NCBI GenBank assembly: GCA_036245805.1
Contig: BTRK01000006.1
Coordinates: forward strand, 310,001 to 374,000
DNA: 64,000 bases
Origin: Pristionchus mayeri
Taxonomy: Eukaryota; Nematoda; Chromadorea; Rhabditida; Neodiplogasteridae
Reading direction: 5' to 3'
A program made the position numbers and the translations under genes. Positions 57,590 through 64,000 of this stretch are shown piece by piece. Position 1 is the first letter of the stretch. Every line of letters starts with the position of its first letter. Under the pieces are notes generated by a model. The model saw only the letters and a program-made list of their open reading frames with translations, was not told the DNA's origin and ran no database searches.

Positions 57590-58435
57590 TTAACAGATTC
57601 AGCTGCAGCTGCGTCGGCCAGCCCGGGGGACGACCTCTGAGGGAGGAGCATCGATGACGTCGACTGAAAAATATACGAAATAAGTAAGTAAAAACAGGCA
57701 AGGAATAGGCACTGACGACGTGGACAAATCGCGAGCGCGACACAAACAAGCAATGGTTCGACTCTCCACAGTGTGTCCACACGCTCTCGCAGGTTACAGC
57801 AAGCGAGGGAGGAGGAGGGAGGAGGGAGGGAGGGAGCATAAAATTAGAAAGAATCACACTATTGCATATGAGGGAGCTGACACTAGAGTCGCGCAAGAAG
57901 AGTTGAAGCAGATGCCAAATGAACACGAGAACGATTAACAGTTAGCTTTCAATTAGACTACACTAACAAGCGGGAAACAGTCAGCAAGTGCGTTCGTGAT
58001 AAGTTGGGCGAGGAGGAGGAGAAGGGAAAGGGATAGAGATGAGTAGCCTAGTAAAACATAGGTGCAAGAACATCTGAAGCATCCGAGGGTCGACAACGTT
58101 GAAGAAAGCACAATGATTCGAGAAAGCGGGGAAAGATAATTTCGAAAAGGGGGATGAGAAGAAGCTTCAAGCGACGAGATGGGAAGAGCGCAGCGAGGGA
58201 GATTGACAAGAAGGCGAGCAAGGGAAGGGAAGGGTAGATCACGATCGATGAGGGACCGATGCCAGACATGAGGGAGAGGGGAACCGGAAAGGAGAGAGCA
58301 TGGAGAAGTGAGAGAGTACTCCAACCAGATGTGATTAGACTCCAAAGAACGGTCAATCACTATGTGACAAAGGCAACGACCATACGAGTCTCTAGAGTGG
58401 ATCAATCAACGATATGATACGGACATTTCAGACCG
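57590..58435. repeat. Dispersed repeat, copy A
   Basis: About 0.85-kb noncoding repeat. Most conserved stretches shared with copy B: GTAGATCACGATCGATGAGG, and CAACGACCATACGAGTCTCT followed by ATCAATCAACGATATGATAC. Purine-rich on the plus strand. No credible protein. The open frames on the minus strand are CT-rich artefacts. Confidence 0.8.
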
Positions 58436-59165
58436 TTCCGTAATCGAAGTCAGCAAGTGCACAAGGGAATAAACTTTATCGAGCGAAAAAAGACCTAAAA
58501 ATATGAAAAAAAATATGTGGCGGCCACCAGCATCAGAGCGAAGTGATCCTGCAAAAAAATCGATAATTATTACGAAAATTCGACAACTAGTTCAGTTTTA
58601 GACACCGTAATCCCGTGATGATCTCGCCTCGTTGCACGTACAATATCATTCTTGGATGCCAGAAACTCATTCCTTGGGGTTTCCTACTGCGTGGTGGACC
58701 ACCACAACCCGAATGCAGAGTAGATTAGGAATGATTGACTGATTTTAACATCTGACCGTCAGGATAAACGTTTATGGATGATCAGAAACGATTCATTTTC
58801 CCTTTTCCAAAAGACAAATGTCACCGAGTTAATCCTATTCAATACATAGAGATCAGAATCACATCTATCTACTCCCTCAACATTGTCTGCATTCCTATTC
58901 CCCGGTGCTAGGTTGGACGAGAACCAACAAAGTGCTATGCTCCTGTGATTTCACAGTCGGTTCCCACACTACGTCTTCTGCAAAAATAATACGGAGGAAT
59001 ATTATTTTTGGTCCTCATCCGAACTAGCGCCCTCTTCCCCCATCCTCCCTCACTGGATAGACAGGGCGAGAGAACACGTGATAGGGAGAGATTCAGACGA
59101 CTGCTCCCATATATTGTATTGCGTTCAATCGACAATTAGAAAGAGCGAGAGTAGAGGGAAATATG
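58436..59165. other. Unassigned sequence between repeats
   Basis: No gene seen. A stretch near 59003-59032 (TTTTTGGTCCTCATCCGAAC) resembles the end of the small inverted-repeat element at 59708-59849. Confidence 0.4.
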
Positions 59166-59327
59166 AAGTGGTCAAATGGGTAGGTTACAGAAATTGTCAA
59201 AAATGAACATGCTATTATAATTGTAACAAAAATTACTTCAAATTGAGTACGTTTTCTACTGTTGCATTGATCCGAACTCCAAAAACCGGAATGGTTATGT
59301 CACTTTCAACCTACTTTTCGACCACTG
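59166..59327. mobile_element. hAT-type MITE, second copy
   Basis: 162 bp, related to 55627-55827. The ends are AAGTGGTCAAATGGGTAGGT and ACCTACTTTTCGACCACTG, so the first end base has mutated. The flanking 8-mers GAAATATG and GAAATAAG differ at one base, as expected for an older insertion. Confidence 0.75.
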
Positions 59328-59534
59328 GAAATAAGCAGTCTAGACTGCTTTCTCCCGGATTCTATGATGGAAACACCATAGCTGTCATATTTGGAAAGCG
59401 TGAAACCTAACCTCTCCTGGCTGCTCCAAAAAGCCGCCCGTCGTCCCTCCCGCCAGAGCTGGGAAGCGCCTGCAACGCGCTAACAAGCACTTTCTGTTCT
59501 CGAAAAAAAGAAAAAAAGAATCATAAATCGCTTA

Positions 59535-60533
59535 TCTAATCGTGCTGCAAGGCTGCTGCCGGCCACGTCGTCGACTGGCCGACGGGGGAGTGGAGGGATA
59601 AACATCGATGACCTGAAAATAAACGAAATAAGTAAAGACATGGAAAGGAATCAACATTGATGGCGTGGACAAAGAGCGACACAAAGAATGAAGGCGGACG
59701 AGCAAGGCACTACGCCGGATGAGAACCAAAAATGGAGCCTTCTGTAGCTTTCACAGAAGCATTTTGATACTTTGGGAACTTGCTGTGAAAATGCTGGAGA
59801 AGGTTACTTTTTTTGGTTCTCATCCGGTGGGTTCTCATCCGATCTAGTGTCAAGGACAAGAGGGATAAAAGAGATTGAGAGCAAGATTTAAATGGCGAAC
59901 ACAGTCAGGTGAAGCGTGCGAGGAAAGTATAGCGGAAAGGCGATAGGTAGAAGCAATATCAGGACAAAGCACTGTAGGCTGCGGTCACAAGAGGCTCTCA
60001 AGTAAAGATTAAGCAGCTACCTATCGATAAGGAACACGAGAACAAAACAACAGCTAGCACTCAAATCAGGTACTAAAAGACCGGGAAACAGCCAGGAAAT
60101 GTGGAGGCGTGATAAGTGAGGAGGAGGGGAAGAGGAAGGGAGTAAATGAGAGGCCATGCGATTCGAATATGAAGCAACATTCGAAGCACCTGAGGGTCGT
60201 CAACGTTGAAGAAAGCACAAGGAGTCGAGAAAGCGGGGGAAATTTAATTTCGAAAGGGGGATGAGAAGAAGCAACGAGATGGGAAGAGCGAAGATATGGA
60301 GACTGGCGAGAAGGCGAGGGAGACAAGGGAAGGGGTAGATCACGATCGATGAGGGACCGAGGCCAGACATGAGGGGGGGGGGGACCGGAAGGGAAAGAGA
60401 GGACATGTGAGAGAGTACAAGCAATGTGATCAGACTGCAAAGAAAGACCTATCAGTTCGAGCCAAAGGCAACGACCATACGAGTCTCTAGAGTTGATCAA
60501 TCAACGATATGATACGGACATTTCAGAGCGGAC
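59535..60533. repeat. Dispersed repeat, copy B
   Basis: Direct repeat of copy A, collinear over most of its length but interrupted by the small element at 59708-59849. It includes GTTGAAGAAAGCACAA, GGTAGATCACGATCGATGAG and the conserved 3' end GATATGATACGGACATTTCA. A run of eleven G lies at 60373-60383. Confidence 0.8.
59708..59849. mobile_element. Small inverted-repeat element (CACTA-like ends)
   Basis: About 142 bp starting CACTACGCCGGATGAGAACC and ending GGTTCTCATCCGATCTAGTG, with a second inner copy of GGTTCTCATCCG. It sits inside repeat copy B. The target duplication is unclear, so the superfamily is a guess. Confidence 0.5.
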
Positions 60534-60689
60534 GTCCGTACGGGGGTAGATATGCGAAAGGCCGTTCACTGGGAGAAAAGAATGCGTAGATAGCAACACA
60601 ATACTTTAAATATCAAGAAATCAGAAGTAGACACGATGTATTGCTACGCTTTCTGTTCGAACACAACAGCTGTTCTCACAGTAGTACGA

Positions 60690-61005
60690 AGATGAAAGAG
60701 CTTGAGAAGCACCTATCTGGGGATCGACAACGTGGGAGTAATAACAAGGATTCGAGAAAGCGCGAAAAATTTAAATTCGAAAAGGAACTAGACGAAGCGG
60801 GGATATTGGACGAGCGCACCGAGTACGACTGAAAATGAGGCGAGGAAGGCAAGGAAAGAGGTAGATCACGATCGATAAGAGACAGAGGCGTCTCACTGGG
60901 GAGCCGGGCGAGAGAGCATGGTGAATTGAGAGAGCATTCACGCCCTCAGTTTCCAGAGTCCAAAGAACAACCAATCGGTACGTGACAAAGTCTCATTCAT
61001 TTGAC
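60690..61005. repeat. Dispersed repeat, partial copy C
   Basis: Diverged third copy of the A/B repeat, same orientation. It shares GATTCGAGAAAGCG, GGTAGATCACGATCGAT and the TCCAAAGAACAACCAATC block. Much of the 5' part is missing. Confidence 0.6.
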
Positions 61006-62514
61006 TGGATCAATTAAATATATCCCCCTCCAGTTCAAAGTACTTTGAAAAGTCACTTACCGTGTCGTAGCCGTTAAAACTTTACGGTTTTGGTACAAAG
61101 CCGTAAATGGTGTTTAGCCCTCCCGTGGAGCGAACAATATTCCGTGTGTCAAAGTTCTCACTTTAGCGTCGTTTTCTTCTTACTTTTGAAGCATTCTCAA
61201 TTTTCTACTACTTCCTTGTGTAGTTCGACCTATTTTTCTGTTTCTGTCTCTGTTCGACACCTGTTCAGCCCTATGAGTCATCTCTTTGCCTGCATCTATC
61301 CCATATATCTTATCGACCGAAGATTCCTTCCTTCATGTTTCCTAGTCTCATTCCAGTCGGAACACCGACAACCTTTAGTTTTTTTTGTGCTAGCTTAAGA
61401 ATTCTTGTTGACCTCTGACCTGCAACAACTGCTCTCACTTTTGCAAGAAAGTCCATCGCAAGTACACGTCAGCAAATCACTCCGCATTTCGTCTCACTCA
61501 TCTGTCCCGAATTTTCGTTCCCTCCGACGTTCTTGTTTGTCTTTGCTCTTTCGTCTTCCGTGCGATTCACTCCATCCGTTCCGTTTTCGAGTGGGTTTAT
61601 GAGTTCATTCTGGAAACTTCCTCCCCTCTTCGCTCATTGCTACTCGTTTTCACTGGACCGGTTTTACTACGAATCGACTCATAGCACGACCTTTATCCTT
61701 GCTAATGCATCTATGGCTTTGCTATTCGTCGATTTCAACGCGTTTCTGTGCTTCTTCTCCCCCTCCCGGCTTCCATCAAGTTGTTCCTGCATGGTCGTTA
61801 TCGTCCTCTTTTCTCTTTATTCATGCATTGCATGTCTTTGGTCGTGGCCATTTCGCCATCTATTTCTCTTTTCTTCTTGTTTTTCCCCTTCACTAATAGT
61901 GTTGAGACCGTTCCGATGTTCTACTCTTCCTCCCAATCCTCTTCCCCACTCCTTGTCTAATGCCATCATTCCAGGTTTCGTCAAACGGGCGACTGACTAC
62001 TCATCGGGTCACAGGAGAATATGCGAGACGGGAGGCAATTATAGCATGCAGATAGAAGAGTGGACATCGAAAGCACGCCTAGAGGTCACATATCGATTGT
62101 AAGTCCCGCACTTGCCCATTATTTCTTCTGTTGTCGCACTCGGCTAGGGCCTGACTCGACGTGCTAATGCAGTTATGGAATCGGCAGTGGCTGCTTTCCT
62201 CCTTTTCTGTTTTTTCCCTCAGAAACAGCTGGTTGTCAATGGTTTCTAAAGCGGTCTCTCGAACTTCTCTCCTATCTCTCTATTTCCTCACTCTACTCAA
62301 TTGCCATCGTTATCTGCGGGGACAATTTTCGTTCTCTGTGTCTTCTCGCACGCACTCTCCCCCCTCTCTTTCAACTCTATCTAATCTATCTCTCACTGTC
62401 TATCAATCGCAGTCATGTCCACCTACCGGGGCATGCCATGCGTAGCACTGGGCTGGGAATGCACTCATTCTTCGCATTTTGTTTATCTATGTCATTGTTC
62501 TTATTGCAGCAAGT
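61006..62514. other. Region upstream of the NDPase gene
   Basis: CT-rich on the plus strand. A 189-codon open frame (61533-62102) looks like a composition artefact. Its last part, 61976-62099, has a good acceptor (ATTCCAG) and donor (GTAAGT), and could be a 5' leader exon spliced to the acceptor at 62509. Confidence 0.35.
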
Positions 62515-63896
62515 ATGCTATTAGTGGCAGCAGTGCTGCTGTTCTCGAGAGCGGCAAGTGCCGAGGTAGCAGCTGATGATGAGGGATACTACTGCTACGG
62601 CGACGGGCATCTACACACGGTACGTGCATATCGCTACACTGATTCAATTCTAGGGCCAGAGCCACGCAAATTCACGTTTCAAACATTTTACGAGCTTTCT
62701 CTTTCCGCTATTGCACCTTATTTGCTCATCTGCAATTTTTTTTGGTCTGTCCGTTTACAGTAATCGTTTATATCGATCTACTAATTCGATGTAACGCACG
62801 TGCGTTACTGGTGCGAATCTTAGCGAGTTCTTTGAGAGTGGGTGGTTCCCTCTCTTTGTAGCGTGTCAGTTCTGCGCTCCTTCCCACGAGTTTTATAAAA
62901 ACAAAGCACAATACTTTATCGTTATACTTTTTGAGAATTATGTTCAGAGCACTATCGTATTATTACATCCATTACTTTCGTAATTCCTATCTTCGAATAG
63001 TGCTCGCACAATACGCTTGTGTTCCACTGTTATAGTGGAGTGTGTGCAGAGAATCATCGATAGGAGAAAGATTAACGGAAGAGCGCGCGTATAGAACCCA
63101 CTCGACGTGCCGCGTTTGCGAGCGAAATGTAGTGGCACTCAAATGGTTGCGAGTTAAGGCATTAAAGTTACCGGACGAGGACAAAATTGACCCCCTATTT
63201 TTTGTCGTCCATCGAATAGCCGATGGCTGAATTAGTTGAGAATGAATATACAAAAATGCTAAAAATCAATAATAGCCTCAAGGGAAAGCCGGATATGATC
63301 AGCGTAATCCCGCGCTCTCTAATTTTTGCATACTCTCTCGTACACGCTACGAGATCAGGGTCAGATCAGGGTTTCGTCCTCGTCCGATAACTTTAAATAT
63401 ATAATATATCTTTCCAGAGCCAGCCCTGTCGCTTCTTCGCCATTGTAATCGATGCGGGCTCGACTGGGACAAGGTTGGCAACTTCTTCATTTGGAATAAT
63501 TATTGTTTGACTTATCGAGTCAAACACATATTCGATTCTATTTTCAGACTCCAACTCTACCGGTTCGTGCACTCAACACTCCCGCGCGGTCTTCCCTTCC
63601 ATGCCGAGGAGGAGACCTTCCACGAGGTATTTTCGACCGCATTTGCATTTTATCTGCACAGAACATGAATGCATTACATTCTTCTCAGTTTCACTTCAAT
63701 ATTCCTTCGTGCTTCTATTTAAGCATGTTTTTTTGCATGGATATCTCATTGATTCTTTCATTGGTAGGTTAAGCCGGGTCTCTCCTCCTTCTTCGATCAG
63801 CCAGAGTTGGCTGCTGCGAGTGTGGAGGAGTTGCTGAAGACAGCGAGCAGAGTCGTACCTGAGAAGCTGCGGGGAAGAACGCCCATCGTGATGAAG
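62515..63896 (+). CDS. ENTPD5/6-type nucleoside diphosphatase (GDA1/CD39), partial
   Basis: First four exons of an apyrase-family enzyme: 62515-62619, 63418-63473, 63548-63626, 63768-63896; it continues past the right edge. A short hydrophobic N-terminus (LLVAAVLLFSRAASAEV) is a signal peptide or anchor. Apyrase conserved region 1 is intact (DAGSTGTR, Asp47), followed by VKPGLSSFF and PIVMK, which leads into conserved region 2. The match is better to ENTPD5/6 (worm UDA-1 class), which hydrolyse UDP and GDP in the ER or Golgi and so support protein glycosylation, than to cell-surface ecto-ATPases. Conserved regions 2-5 are outside the window, so activity cannot be judged. The start follows an acceptor (TTGCAG at 62509); an in-frame TTG lies upstream but ATG at 62515 is preferred. 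Intron 1 is 0.8 kb. Confidence 0.88.
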
Positions 63897-64000
63897 GTGA
63901 ATACATCTACATTTTAAGCGGGAGTTTGTATAGTAGGAACTATTAGAGAATTACCCAATATTAGTGCAAAAACAATAATTTACTTGGTGATCATAAAATT

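Noticed and set aside
57953..58405. 150-codon minus-strand frame in repeat copy A
   Set aside because: Falls in a noncoding dispersed repeat and is not conserved as a frame in copies B and C.
61533..62102. 189-codon open frame on the plus strand
   Set aside because: CT-rich composition, no family match, no splice-consistent gene. Only its last 124 bp has credible splice sites and may be a leader exon.

Overview
This window is eukaryotic nuclear DNA and almost certainly comes from a nematode. Genes are dense and cut into many small exons by short introns (often 39-60 bp). There is a nematode-type 7TM chemoreceptor, an OSM-6/IFT52 gene, a TWK-type K2P channel, an NK-2 homeobox gene closest to ceh-22, and embedded tRNA genes. 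The many tiny exons and mixed 3' splice sites suggest a diplogastrid (Pristionchus-like) worm; that placement is inference. All exon models below were built by hand from splice signals and reading phase, and no transcript was available.

Left part (1-24.9 kb). On the + strand come an MPPED-type metallophosphoesterase (593-3130), a 39-exon Golgi alpha-mannosidase II (4083-12528), OSM-6/IFT52 (13166-15588), a GnRH/AKH-receptor-like GPCR (18528-22946) with a dead mariner-like element in intron 3, and an unrecognised type I membrane glycoprotein (23325-24906). Intron 27 of the mannosidase carries, on the other strand, a compact gene for a secreted protein that is about 40% histidine. It is built from eight small exons, all separated by phase-1 introns.

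Middle part (26.9-43.4 kb). A 24-exon two-pore potassium channel (26901-32738) has three tRNA genes in its introns: two identical tRNA-Ile(UAU) in opposite orientation and one tRNA-Ala(UGC). An NK-2 homeobox gene (33605-39360) has a 2.1-kb palindromic element in its 4.2-kb intron, and a TTAA-flanked element is nested in one arm. A microsomal epoxide hydrolase (40624-43399) keeps its full catalytic set.

Right part (43.8-64 kb). On the - strand are a serpentine chemoreceptor (43821-46784), whose intron holds a second and related palindromic element, and an inhibitory-type serpin (47657-49219). On the + strand is a secreted EGF-like protein (49967-51879). From 52.9 to 61 kb the sequence is repeat-rich. 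It holds a 60-bp minisatellite open in one frame, a small unrecognised gene (53579-55361, -), a DRG1 GTPase remnant lacking its nucleotide-binding half (55430-56694, -), a 61-residue membrane-protein gene (56696-57037, -), two hAT-type MITEs, a perfect 31-bp hairpin, and three copies of a dispersed noncoding repeat. The window ends inside an ENTPD5/6-type nucleoside diphosphatase (62515 onward, +).

The genes do not form one pathway. They are an ordinary mix of glycan-processing, ciliary, neuronal, detoxification and chemosensory genes. The least ordinary items are the nested histidine-rich gene, the palindromic elements and the in-frame minisatellite.
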